NCBI GenBank assembly: GCA_013812995.1
Contig: JACCSL010000856.1
Coordinates: 1 to 11,912, forward strand
Length of the DNA stretch: 11,912 nt
Origin: Ardenticatenales bacterium
Lineage (GTDB): Bacteria; Chloroflexota; Anaerolineae; Ardenticatenales; Ardenticatenaceae
Direction: 5' to 3'
Shown here: in pieces, positions 1-6,902 of the stretch
Position numbering within the stretch: position 1 is the stretch's first letter
How the letters are laid out: each line of letters opens with the position of its first letter
Position numbers and translations under genes: made by a program
The notes under the pieces: generated by a model
What the model saw: only the letters and a program-made list of their open reading frames with translations
Database searches by the model: none
What the model was told of the DNA's origin: nothing

Positions 1-250
1 GGATACGCCGCGCCACGAGAGCAGCAAAGCCTGTCTGCGCTAGCCCCTCGCTGAGGACGAAGACCGACCCAAGTACGATCACGGCACTGTTGCTAAACGC
101 GCCAAACGCCGTGTCGGTGTCGATGAACCCTGTCAGAAGCAGGAGGGACAGAACACCCATCGCCACCACATCGGGTCGCACCTTCTCCGTGGCAAACAAA
201 ATCGCCGCACCAATAAGCAACGCGAAGACAAAGGCAATCTCTGGGGTCAT
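1..250 (-). CDS. SLC13-type (DASS/citrate-transporter-like) permease, N-terminal part
   Basis: Partial gene that runs off the left edge; 83 residues are visible. The peptide starts MTPEIAFVFALLIGAAILFA, continues with a short basic turn (TEKVRPDVV) and a second hydrophobic segment (roughly residues 28-42), then FIDTDTAFGAFSNSAVIVLG and a third hydrophobic segment ending FVLSEGLAQTG. The alternation of helices with the 'AFxGFSNxAVI' and 'VLSEGLxxTG' signatures is typical of the N-terminus of SLC13/ArsB-NhaD-like permeases, which move di- or tricarboxylates, sulfate or other anions by coupling to Na+ or H+. The substrate cannot be told from this part. The start is the ATG read at 250-248; the Shine-Dalgarno signal is weak. 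It is divergent from the esterase gene at 457. Family assignment is by recognition and reasonably firm. Confidence 0.8.
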   Translation of the reverse strand, partial: MTPEIAFVFALLIGAAILFATEKVRPDVVAMGVLSLLLLTGFIDTDTAFGAFSNSAVIVLGSVFVLSEGLAQTGFAALVARRI

Positions 251-285
251 GTAGCAGCCCGATCCAGGTTGTGAAATGTGATTGA

Positions 286-319
286 GTAAACGTAATGCGT
301 AAAACGTGAAACGTAAAAC
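286..319. repeat. Short tandem heptamer repeat (GTAAAAC type)
   Basis: Five consecutive 6-7-base units lie in the divergent spacer: gtaaac (286-291), gtaatgc (292-298), gtaaaac (299-305), gtgaaac (306-312), gtaaaac (313-319). Degenerate related copies (gtgaaat at 271-277) precede it. The stretch is AT-richer than the flanks. A second short pyrimidine repeat with the core ttgcc lies at 401-419. Neither codes for anything convincing; the remainder of 251-456 holds no gene I can support. Confidence 0.6.
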
Positions 320-456
320 GGAATGACCGGAGCAGAAAAAGCACGTTCCATGCCCCACATTATGTCATACAAGGCTGGGGCTGAACCATTGTCGTTATTG
401 TTGCCCTTTGCCTTTTGCCTGTCCGTCTGACCTGCCGTCCATCGAAAGGAATATCT

Positions 457-1131
457 ATGCCGCAACCACCCTTCTCCCTCACTCATGTTTCCCGCCCCCC
501 GTTGCAGCCCGGCGAGGGCAAGGCCCCAAGCGCGCTGCTCCTGCATGGCTTCGGCTCGAATGAGGAGGACCTGATGGGCCTTGCGCCCTTCATGGACCCG
601 CGCCTGCATCTCCTCTCGGCACGCGCCCCCGTCGCGATGGGCGCGCGCATGTATGGCTGGTACATGATTCAGATGTTGTCCAGCGGAGAGTTCCACTTCA
701 GCGAGGAGGAAGCACGGCATAGCCTGCGTCTGATCCATGCCTTCATCGACGAGGCTATGGCCCACTACGATCTAGACCCAACGCGGCTCTTCCTGGTGGG
801 CTTCTCCCAGGGAGCGATTCAGAGCAGTGCCACGCTGCTTATGGCCCCGGAGAAAGTCGCGGGCATTGCGGCGATGAGCGGGCGCTGGCCGGAGCCCGCC
901 GAGCGTGAGCGCGCCCCGGACGCGCAGCTGGTAGCCAAGCCCGTGCTCGTGGTGCATGGCCTCTACGATGACGTGATTCCCATCCGCTATGCTCACACCG
1001 TCAAGGAGAAATTCGAGGCGCTGCCCGTCACGTTCACCTACCAGGAATTCCCGATGGGGCACACCGTCAGCCTGGAGAGCGCCACGCTGCTCAACCAGTG
1101 GCTGGCGGCGCGGCTGGACGAGCTGGAGTAA
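457..1131 (+). CDS. Alpha/beta-hydrolase carboxylesterase (phospholipase/carboxylesterase family)
   Basis: A 224-residue serine hydrolase of the small cytosolic carboxylesterase/lysophospholipase type (YpfH/Est-like), hydrolysing ester bonds of unknown natural substrate. It has the whole family skeleton: oxyanion-loop motif HGFGSNEEDLMGLAP (about 30-44), nucleophile elbow GFSQG with Ser117, the acid in HGLYDDVIP (Asp171 by alignment position), and the base His202 in PMGH. Length is normal for the family and there is no signal peptide or membrane segment. I chose ATG 457 because a good Shine-Dalgarno (gaaagga, 444-450) sits 6 bases upstream; an in-frame ATG at 415 would add 14 residues that look non-native and has no such site. 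The stop codon directly abuts the stop of the convergent phosphoesterase gene. Confidence 0.9.
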   Translation: MPQPPFSLTHVSRPPLQPGEGKAPSALLLHGFGSNEEDLMGLAPFMDPRLHLLSARAPVAMGARMYGWYMIQMLSSGEFHFSEEEARHSLRLIHAFIDEAMAHYDLDPTRLFLVGFSQGAIQSSATLLMAPEKVAGIAAMSGRWPEPAERERAPDAQLVAKPVLVVHGLYDDVIPIRYAHTVKEKFEALPVTFTYQEFPMGHTVSLESATLLNQWLAARLDELE

Positions 1132-1764
1132 TCATAGCCCATAGTCGAAGACGATGGGCGGGTTGGTGGCGGTATACTTGAACGTGCAACTGCTGGCGTT
1201 GATGAACGTCGTATGCTCATTGCGAGTCACGCCGTACGCCTCATGGATGTGCCCAAAGAGATGATAGCGCGGGCGAAGGCGCTGCACGGCCTCCAGGAGG
1301 TCCGCGCAGCCCACCACCTCGTTGAGCGTGGTTCTATCGCCATGCCCCAGCGGCGGGCCGTGGGTGATCAGGATGTCTGTGTCAGGCGGAATGAGCGCCC
1401 ACTTGCGGCGGAGCGGCTCGCCGCGCGCCAGGTTGAAGGCCCAATCGTGAAACCAGGGCTGCCAGGGACTGCCATAAATTTTGATTCCCTCCAACGTGAC
1501 GGATTCATCCTCAAGATAGATCGCATTCGTGAGAAGCTGCCTGCACCGATTTGGTAGCCTCTCGAAGCAAAAATCATGGTTCCCGGCAATCACGACCTTG
1601 TGACGGTGGGGCAGTGTGCCCAGAAACGCGTTGAACTCGACTACATCGGCAATATCGCCCTGCCGCGTAATGTCGCCCGCGTGCAGCAGGATGTCCCCGT
1701 CCGGAATGGCAAGTTGCCCGTGGAGGCTGTGGGTGTCGCTGAGGGCGACGATTGTTAGGGTCAT
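1132..1764 (-). CDS. Metallophosphoesterase, UPF0046/MPPED (239AB) type
   Basis: A 210-residue calcineurin-like phosphoesterase. All metal-binding blocks are visible in order: D10-x-H12 (LSDTH), GD at 30-31 (HAGDIT), GNHD at 61-64, His135 in ITHGPP, and GHIH at 171-174. The segment GSPWQPWFHDWAFNL (98-112) together with HGPPLGHGD (135-143) is characteristic of the MPPED1/MPPED2-like branch, whose studied members hydrolyse cyclic nucleotides or model phosphodiesters with a two-metal centre. The true substrate here is unknown. There is no signal peptide, so it is probably cytosolic. The start ATG (1764-1762) is preceded by AGGGA about 10 bases upstream. Its stop (TGA, read at 1134-1132) touches the stop of the convergent esterase with no spacer. 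Confidence 0.92.
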   Translation of the reverse strand: MTLTIVALSDTHSLHGQLAIPDGDILLHAGDITRQGDIADVVEFNAFLGTLPHRHKVVIAGNHDFCFERLPNRCRQLLTNAIYLEDESVTLEGIKIYGSPWQPWFHDWAFNLARGEPLRRKWALIPPDTDILITHGPPLGHGDRTTLNEVVGCADLLEAVQRLRPRYHLFGHIHEAYGVTRNEHTTFINASSCTFKYTATNPPIVFDYGL

Positions 1765-1816
1765 TCAATGTATTCCCTGGTAAAATTTCAGCTCTGGAAT
1801 GGCTACCAAACAACTT

Positions 1817-1837
1817 GAACAAATCATGGTTTTGTTC
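1817..1837. promoter_or_regulatory. Operator-like inverted repeat upstream of the phosphoesterase gene
   Basis: gaacaaa (1817-1823) and tttgttc (1831-1837) form a perfect 7-base inverted repeat with a 7-base spacer, 53 to 73 bases upstream of the phosphoesterase start codon. Size and spacing fit a dimeric repressor site, but no convincing -35/-10 pair can be placed beside it, so a regulatory role is only a guess. Chance occurrence in this locally AT-rich stretch is possible. Confidence 0.3.
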
Positions 1838-1846
1838 GCGATGCCC

Positions 1847-1954
1847 GCCTGCCCCTAAAGGGAGCAGGCTACATTAGCAAAGCCCCCGCTGGGGGCTGGG
1901 CTGTTAGCCCCAAAGGGGCTTTGCTAATGTAGCGCGGTGGCTTCAGCCCCGCGC
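1847..1954. repeat. Composite palindromic element: three abutting hairpins (REP/MITE-like)
   Basis: Three inverted repeats lie end to end without spacer. Hairpin A (1847-1869) pairs gcctgc with gcaggc plus an inner ccc/ggg. Hairpin B has perfect 18-base arms, ctacattagcaaagcccc (1869-1886) and its exact complement (1915-1932); its 28-base loop can fold again (ggggct 1892-1897 with agcccc 1906-1911, or alternatively agccccc 1881-1887 with gggggct 1891-1897). Hairpin C (1932-1954) pairs gcgcgg with ccgcgc, then ggc with gcc around ttca. The element is non-coding. Such architecture is typical of multi-copy intergenic palindromes mobilised by REP-associated or IS200/IS605-type transposases; copy number cannot be seen from one window. 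It is the main content of the 342-base gene-free stretch 1765-2106. Confidence 0.75.
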
Positions 1955-2106
1955 GGTCATGGCAAACGTAAGGGTCTGTGTTATTCTTCGAGACTACACC
2001 ATCACATACAACCATTCCAGCTAATGAAAGACCATCGCACTATGGAGGAAACAGGCAAATCATCCGCAGGTTCTAAATAGCAAGGGTATGTAATAGGAGG
2101 CTAAGC

Positions 2107-2865
2107 ATGAATCCCATTGAACAAATGTATTATGCATGCATAGGAACATTACTTATTATTGGCGCATTGTTCATAATATCTATAGGAAAGTCACTCTGGA
2201 TGAGTATCCAATACATCGCGTATTGGATAAAAAACCCCAGATGGTGCCCAAAGTGCAAATCTCCTCGCATAAGAATACAAAGCAGAGAGGTTATAAGCAC
2301 CACCACAGCTAAGGCAACCAGTATTTTAGACAAACGGCCAATATATAGGGATTCATATGAATATAGGTGGCAAACCACCATCAATCAACTAACGATATAC
2401 AAAATATCTTTAATGTGCGGCAAATGCTCCCACAGATGGGTTGGAAAAGAACCTCAAAATCGCGAGATATTCAGACATCTTGGCGACTACACTACGGGTA
2501 ATTATATTGAGCCTGCCGAATTAAAAAGTTACTCGAACTCCAGTCTTGATGACCCGCACTATAATAAACCCATTGAACTCAGCGAATTTCTACGAAATAA
2601 ACAAGATGAATCCTACAGCTCCTCCTCAAATGCCATTGGTAGCCATTCAAATCAACATCCCTCTTCAACCGATAAAACATCGTCCCGAAATGCAGCAAAT
2701 AGTGCCAAATCATACCTTAAAACGGAATCAACTTCACACAAAAAATGCGACGCAAAAACCCATCAATTCGTCAAATCTGAGATATGGTGGGTAGAGTCTC
2801 AAAGATATATAAGAGAAGAATGCAAATTATGTGGTGAAGTGAGAGAAAGGCCGTTTTTCGAATAG
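2107..2865 (+). CDS. AT-rich orphan: membrane-anchored protein with split Cys-pair zinc ribbon
   Basis: A 252-residue protein I do not recognise. Residues about 10-27 form one hydrophobic segment (an N-terminal anchor), followed by IAYWIKNPRW and the pair C47-P-K-C50; a second pair C104-G-K-C107 completes a plausible four-Cys zinc ribbon with a 53-residue insert. Residues about 140-210 are Ser/Asn/Lys-rich and probably disordered. The C-terminus has C214, H220 and C239-K-L-C242, a second possible metal site (CxxxxxH...CxxCG). A strong Shine-Dalgarno (aggagg, 2095-2100) lies 6 bases before the ATG, so it is probably expressed. Base composition and codon use (many AAA, ATA, AAT, AGA) are clearly AT-rich against every neighbour, suggesting recent acquisition. 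It ends 42 bases before ade and points the same way. Function unknown. Confidence 0.8.
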   Translation: MNPIEQMYYACIGTLLIIGALFIISIGKSLWMSIQYIAYWIKNPRWCPKCKSPRIRIQSREVISTTTAKATSILDKRPIYRDSYEYRWQTTINQLTIYKISLMCGKCSHRWVGKEPQNREIFRHLGDYTTGNYIEPAELKSYSNSSLDDPHYNKPIELSEFLRNKQDESYSSSSNAIGSHSNQHPSSTDKTSSRNAANSAKSYLKTESTSHKKCDAKTHQFVKSEIWWVESQRYIREECKLCGEVRERPFFE

Positions 2866-2907
2866 TTTCGTCCAACAAGAGCAAATCCGAAGAAAGGATA
2901 CTACCAT

Positions 2908-4635
2908 ATGAAACTCAAGGAAATCATCGACGCCGCGCGTGGCCTGCACCCCGTAGCGCTGCTGCTGAAGAATGGCACGCTCGTCAATGTGCTTAGCGGA
3001 GAGATGTACCAGACGGACATCGCCATCCACGATGGGCGTGTCGTCGGGCTGGGCGAGGGCTATGAGGGTAAAGAAGAGGTGGACTGTGCAGGCAAATGGA
3101 TCGCACCGGGCTTCATTGACGGGCACATGCACGTCGAGAGCACGCTGGTGACGGTGCCGGAGTTCGCGCGCGCCGCCATGCCGCATGGCACCGTTGCGGC
3201 AGTCTTCGACCCGCACGAGATCGCCAACGTGCATGGCATCGAGGGGATTCGCTACATTTTGGAGAGCCGCAAGGGTGTGCCGCTGAATGCCTTCATCATG
3301 GCTTCCTCCTGCGTGCCCGCGACGCACATGGAAACGGCGGGGGCCGCGCTGGAGGCCAGCGACCTGGCCCCGCTCTTCAACGAGGAGGGTGTCATCGGGC
3401 TGGCAGAGGTGATGAACTTCCCCGGTGTTGTCTATGGCGACCCCGGCGTGCTGGCAAAGTTGGAGGCGGCGCAGCGCGATGGCGTGGTTATTGATGGACA
3501 CTGCCCCGGCCTCACCGGGCGCGACCTGAACGGCTACATCGCGGCGGGCGTGGGCAGCGACCATGAGTGTACCCGCGTGGAGGAGGCGCAGGAGAAGCTG
3601 CGCAAGGGAATGCGGCTGATGATCCGCGAGGCGAGCACCGCCGAGAACCTGGAAACCCTGCTACCTCTCGTGACGCCGGAGAATGCGCGCCGCTGCTGCT
3701 TCGTCACAGATGACCGCCACCCGGCGGACCTGCTCACGGAGGGCCATATCGACAACGCGGTGCGCAAGGCCATCGGCCTGGGCCTGGACCCCATGACTGC
3801 CTATCGTATGGCGTCGATCAATACCGCCGAGGCGTTCCGTCTGGACGACAAGGGGTTTGGGGCCATCGCTCCCGGCTGGCGCGCCGACCTGCTCGTGCTG
3901 AGCGACCTGAAGGCAGTAGAAATCGAGCGCGTCTATGTGGGCGGCCAGCTGGTGGCGCAGGCGGGCGAGGTCGTCGTGGAGCTGCCGCACGCGCGCTCGT
4001 CGCTTCCCCCCAGCGTTCATGTGGAACTCGACAAGCTGGATTTCACCATCCCGGCAGAGGGCAAGCGGGTCAAGGTCATCACCATTATCCCCGGCCAGAT
4101 TGTGACGAAGCGCGCCACAGACGAGGTGACGATTGAGGGCGAGGCGGCCGTGGCCGACCCCACGCGCGACCTGCTCAAGATGGCGGTGGTGGAGCGGCAT
4201 GGCAAGGGCGGCGGGACGGGCCTCGCCTTCGTGCGCGGCTTCGGACTCAAGGATGGGGCTATCGCGAGCAGTGTGGCGCACGACTCCCACAACATCGTCA
4301 TCGCCGGGGCCAACGACGCGGACATGCGTTGCGCTGTCGAGGCCATTGCGGCGATGAACGGTGGGCTGGTCGTGGTTCTGAATGGCGAGGTACTCGCCTC
4401 GCTGGCGCTGCCCATCGCGGGGCTGATGAGCGACCGCCCGCTCCACGAGGTTCGTGACGCCGTCGACGCACTGCACGAGGCCTACCATCGGCTGGGCGGC
4501 GAACTCTCCGACCCCTTCATGGCGCTCTCGTTCCTGGCGCTCCCGGTCATCCCCACGCTCAAGCTCACCGACAAGGGGCTTGTGGACGTGGAACTCTTCC
4601 AGATCGTCAGCCTGTGGGAGTTAGACCCGGCATGA
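2908..4635 (+). CDS. ade: Adenine deaminase (AdeC type)
   Basis: A 575-residue amidohydrolase converting adenine to hypoxanthine and ammonia in purine salvage (EC 3.5.4.2). It is full length for the family. Visible signature blocks are PGFIDGHMHVES (67-78; metal ligands His73, His75), the DPHE box (101-104), Glu167 in GLAEVMN, His198 in DGHCPGL, SDHE (217-220) with His219, and TDDR (267-270) carrying the catalytic Asp. A beta-sandwich part precedes and follows the barrel (APGWRADLLVLSDL at about 321-334). The C-terminal domain has the family-typical HGKGGGTGLAFVRGFGL and VAHDSHNIVIAG stretches. Start ATG 2908 follows agaaagga (2891-2898). The upstream neighbour is the AT-rich orphan, and its 3' end overlaps the convergent maf gene by 29 bases. 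Confidence 0.97.
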   Translation: MKLKEIIDAARGLHPVALLLKNGTLVNVLSGEMYQTDIAIHDGRVVGLGEGYEGKEEVDCAGKWIAPGFIDGHMHVESTLVTVPEFARAAMPHGTVAAVFDPHEIANVHGIEGIRYILESRKGVPLNAFIMASSCVPATHMETAGAALEASDLAPLFNEEGVIGLAEVMNFPGVVYGDPGVLAKLEAAQRDGVVIDGHCPGLTGRDLNGYIAAGVGSDHECTRVEEAQEKLRKGMRLMIREASTAENLETLLPLVTPENARRCCFVTDDRHPADLLTEGHIDNAVRKAIGLGLDPMTAYRMASINTAEAFRLDDKGFGAIAPGWRADLLVLSDLKAVEIERVYVGGQLVAQAGEVVVELPHARSSLPPSVHVELDKLDFTIPAEGKRVKVITIIPGQIVTKRATDEVTIEGEAAVADPTRDLLKMAVVERHGKGGGTGLAFVRGFGLKDGAIASSVAHDSHNIVIAGANDADMRCAVEAIAAMNGGLVVVLNGEVLASLALPIAGLMSDRPLHEVRDAVDALHEAYHRLGGELSDPFMALSFLALPVIPTLKLTDKGLVDVELFQIVSLWELDPA

Positions 4636-5269
4636 CATCCTCCGCGATGGTACAGTAGTAGCCGTACTGGACGCGACATTCCAGGGGGGGGCTGGGCGGC
4701 AACTCGACGCCCTGGCGGCGCAGTGAGCGAACAACATGGCAGAGAGGTAGCCCCATCACATTCGCCGGGCAGCCCACCACCTGCGCGACGGGCGCAAACT
4801 CAATGTTCTGGATGCCATAAGCGGCGGCCTTGTCCATCGTCTCCCCGCTGGCGATGTAGGCGTCGATCTCCTCGTCGCTCATGTCGCGCATCGTGACCTT
4901 GGTATCGCAGAGGTCCGTCAGCGTCTTGCCCGTGGCCCCATCGCGGACAGAGACCCCCGTGAGCGCCCGGTGGCTCTGGCCGCGTAGCCGCTGGAGCATC
5001 TCCCGGGCGTGCGCCTCGTCGCGCGGCTTGCCCATGATTTCCCCCAGGTACACCACGATGGTATCCGCCGCAATCACAACGGCCTCCGGGTGATGCACGG
5101 CTCCCGCCTCGGCCTTCTCACGACTGAGGCGCTGAACATAGTCCGCCGGGGCCTCGCGGGGCTGCACGCTCTCGTCGGTGTCTGTTTTTTCGACCTCGAA
5201 GGGCAGCGCCAGCATCGCCAGGAGTTCCCGGCGACGAGGACTGGCGCTGGCCAGAACAATCTCCGTCAT
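4607..5269 (-). CDS. maf: Maf-family nucleoside triphosphate pyrophosphatase
   Basis: A 220-residue Maf/Ham1-superfamily enzyme that hydrolyses nucleoside triphosphates (dTTP/UTP or modified nucleotides) to monophosphate and pyrophosphate and is linked to septum inhibition. Visible blocks are the N-terminal LASASPRRRELL (6-17), TDES (31-34), AADT (67-70) with Asp69, GKP (80-82), TG at 104-105, and KAAAYGIQ (147-154). Arg13, Lys52 and Gln154 agree with the dTTP/UTP-type subgroup. VGCPANVMGLPL (165-176) replaces the common VGDYxNVxGLPL. An extra tail of about 30 residues after the core contains C198 and C206. The ATG overlaps the stop of the receiver gene (ATGA, 5269-5266), and a purine-rich Shine-Dalgarno lies just upstream, so translational coupling is likely. 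The 3' end runs 29 bases into ade on the opposite strand. Confidence 0.94.
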   Translation of the reverse strand: MTEIVLASASPRRRELLAMLALPFEVEKTDTDESVQPREAPADYVQRLSREKAEAGAVHHPEAVVIAADTIVVYLGEIMGKPRDEAHAREMLQRLRGQSHRALTGVSVRDGATGKTLTDLCDTKVTMRDMSDEEIDAYIASGETMDKAAAYGIQNIEFAPVAQVVGCPANVMGLPLCHVVRSLRRQGVELPPSPPLECRVQYGYYCTIAEDVMPGLTPTG

Positions 5270-5706
5270 TTACTTTCCCCCTCTCCCTCCTGAAGCCAGC
5301 CTGCGCCCATCAAGGCTTCCCGCACCTGGCTGAGCAGGTGATCGGGGTCGAAGGGCTTGAGCATGGTTCGCACATTGAGGGTCGTGAGTTGCGCCTCCAG
5401 ATCCTGCATAAGGCGCACGTTGGTGGTCATGAAAATCAGCGGCGTCTCCTTCAGGTCGCGGGCAAGGCGAATCTTCTGCACCAATTCCCAGCCGCGCATT
5501 TCTACATCGCTAAAGGGTTGATCGACCAGCACAAGATGGGGTTTCTGCTCTCGGATGGCGTCCACATGGTGGATGTCGGCGAGGGAGCGCAGGGCGCAGA
5601 AATATTTCCCCTCGCCAAACTCCTCAAGGAGTTCCCGAAACAACTCCAGCAACTCCTGGGACCCATTGATGATCATGATCGTGCAGGGCGGGGCGTCCTT
5701 GCTCAT
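5266..5706 (-). CDS. Stand-alone receiver-like protein lacking the acidic pair
   Basis: A 146-residue single-domain CheY-like protein with no output domain. Strand 1 reads CTIMIINGSQE: where active receivers have two acidic residues that bind Mg2+, this one has Asn14-Gly15. The candidate phospho-acceptor Asp62 (LVLVDQPFSD), the switch Thr94/Thr95 (IFMTTN) and Lys117 (MLKPFD, with the usual cis-Pro) are present. Helix and strand spacing and total length match the family. Loss of the acidic pair suggests weak or no phosphorylation, hence a pseudo-receiver acting by protein contacts; this is inference. No histidine kinase is in the window. The gene starts 4 bases after the M48 protease stop and overlaps maf by 4 bases, so the three are very probably one transcript. 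The tail after residue 138 is Glu/Gly-rich. Confidence 0.85.
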   Translation of the reverse strand: MSKDAPPCTIMIINGSQELLELFRELLEEFGEGKYFCALRSLADIHHVDAIREQKPHLVLVDQPFSDVEMRGWELVQKIRLARDLKETPLIFMTTNVRLMQDLEAQLTTLNVRTMLKPFDPDHLLSQVREALMGAGWLQEGEGESK

Positions 5707-5710
5707 ACAA

Positions 5711-6871
5711 CTACCAACTTTCTATGGGGGCGGGAACGCGCGAGGCACCGAAGCGGTACGCTGCCTCGATACGCTCTTTGAGAGGAGGATGGCTGTGCAG
5801 AAACCAGACGACCCAGCGTGGCGGATCGACCTCCGCCAGGTTCTGGTTAGCGAGGCGCGTCATCACGCGGACGAGACTCTCGCCCTCTTCCATACTCTCC
5901 AGAGCATAGCGATCCGCCAGCCGCTCCCGCCAGCGGGAAAATCCATTGCTCAGGGGCATCGTGAGCAAGAAAAAGAGTGCCATCGCCAGCAGGAAAAGCG
6001 GAAACGCCCCGATATCCGCTATCGAGGCGAAGCCGAGGCGGGCCACGCCCCAACGTAGAAAGCCATCGGCCAGCCAGAGCCCTCCCAGCGTCAACAGGCT
6101 CTGCACAGCAATGAGTTTTGGCACATCCCCATGCACATGATGCCCCAATTCGTGCGCAAAGATGGCCTCGATCTCGTCGTGGGAAAAGTCCCGGTAGAGC
6201 GTATCGCCCAATGCGATGCGGCGCGTCTTCCCCAGCCCCATGACTAGCGCATTGGCGGCCTGGCTCTTGGCACTCAGGTGAATGGTGTAGATGCCCTCCA
6301 CGTGCGTGCCCGCTTTCTCCCCCAATCGTTCCAGGCGGAGGCGGAGTGCCTCGTCTTCCAGGGGGCTTAACTTGTAGAAGAGCGGCAAAATCAAGATGGG
6401 AGCCAGTTGCCCCATGAGCACCGTGAAGAAAAGCAGGAACAACGCAGCGAGCAGCCACCACCAATCCGGCTGCCAGCGGAGTAGCACGTAGATGATCTCG
6501 CCCATCACGCCAGCCACCAGCGCCGTGAGCAGCGCCCCCTTCGTCTGATCAGTCGCCCACGACGCCAGGTTCTGGTTCGACATGCCATAGTGATGCGCCA
6601 GGCGAAAGCTGCCCAGATACCCGAAGGCTACGCTGAGGAGCGTATAGCCCAGGAAGAGCATTGCCCCGTAAAGCGCAACGGTGAGCCAGGGGGTGCCACT
6701 GCTGGTGCGCTCGCTCCACCCAGCCAGCCGGGCGGAGGTTCCACTGAACAGGAAGAGAAGAAGCAGGAAGAGAGTCGTCAGTGACTCCACGACCATCCAA
6801 CGCCGGGACGCCGTGCTGTAGCGGCGCGCCTCCTCTTGCCGTACCTGATCCAACACGACTGTTTCGGTCAT
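5711..6871 (-). CDS. M48-family (Ste24-like) membrane zinc metalloprotease
   Basis: A 386-residue integral-membrane protease. The zinc site HELGH is at 240-244 and the third ligand Glu316 lies in SRWRERLADRYAL (312-324), with the accompanying Asp320. The stretch NALVMGLGKTRRIALGDTL (207-225) is the Ste24/CAAX-protease-type block upstream of HExxH. SHPP (360-363) near the C-terminus is also family-typical. Hydrophobic segments lie at about 27-44, 63-86, 112-131, 137-166, 253-270 and 288-308, matching the multi-helix cage of Ste24 enzymes. In bacteria such proteases are usually tied to membrane-protein quality control; prenyl-protein processing is not implied. The stop (TAG, 5713-5711) is 4 bases from the receiver start; the Thr/Pro-rich gene lies 31 bases upstream on the same strand. 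The Shine-Dalgarno (AGAAAG) is weak. Confidence 0.93.
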   Translation of the reverse strand: MTETVVLDQVRQEEARRYSTASRRWMVVESLTTLFLLLLFLFSGTSARLAGWSERTSSGTPWLTVALYGAMLFLGYTLLSVAFGYLGSFRLAHHYGMSNQNLASWATDQTKGALLTALVAGVMGEIIYVLLRWQPDWWWLLAALFLLFFTVLMGQLAPILILPLFYKLSPLEDEALRLRLERLGEKAGTHVEGIYTIHLSAKSQAANALVMGLGKTRRIALGDTLYRDFSHDEIEAIFAHELGHHVHGDVPKLIAVQSLLTLGGLWLADGFLRWGVARLGFASIADIGAFPLFLLAMALFFLLTMPLSNGFSRWRERLADRYALESMEEGESLVRVMTRLANQNLAEVDPPRWVVWFLHSHPPLKERIEAAYRFGASRVPAPIESW

Positions 6872-6902
6872 GCGATGCTTTCTAGCCTGGAAAGGGGATG
6901 GC

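Noticed and set aside
1774..1830. Possible minus promoter for the phosphoesterase (TTGTTT, 17 bases, TGAAAT)
   Set aside because: Both boxes match consensus poorly, so it is not better than chance in a locally AT-rich stretch.
1847..1954. CRISPR fragment or transposon end
   Set aside because: There are no direct repeats with spacers and no transposase gene beside it; the signal consists only of inverted repeats.
2024..2080. 18-codon frame (MKDHRTMEETGKSSAGSK) before the AT-rich orphan gene
   Set aside because: No Shine-Dalgarno before the first ATG, no recognisable leader-peptide features and no coupled terminator; frames of this length are common by chance.
3661..4488. 275-codon minus-strand frame inside ade
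   Set aside because: Antisense of a clear full-length adenine deaminase. The His/Arg/Val-rich product has no recognisable domain; GC-rich codon bias keeps the frame open.
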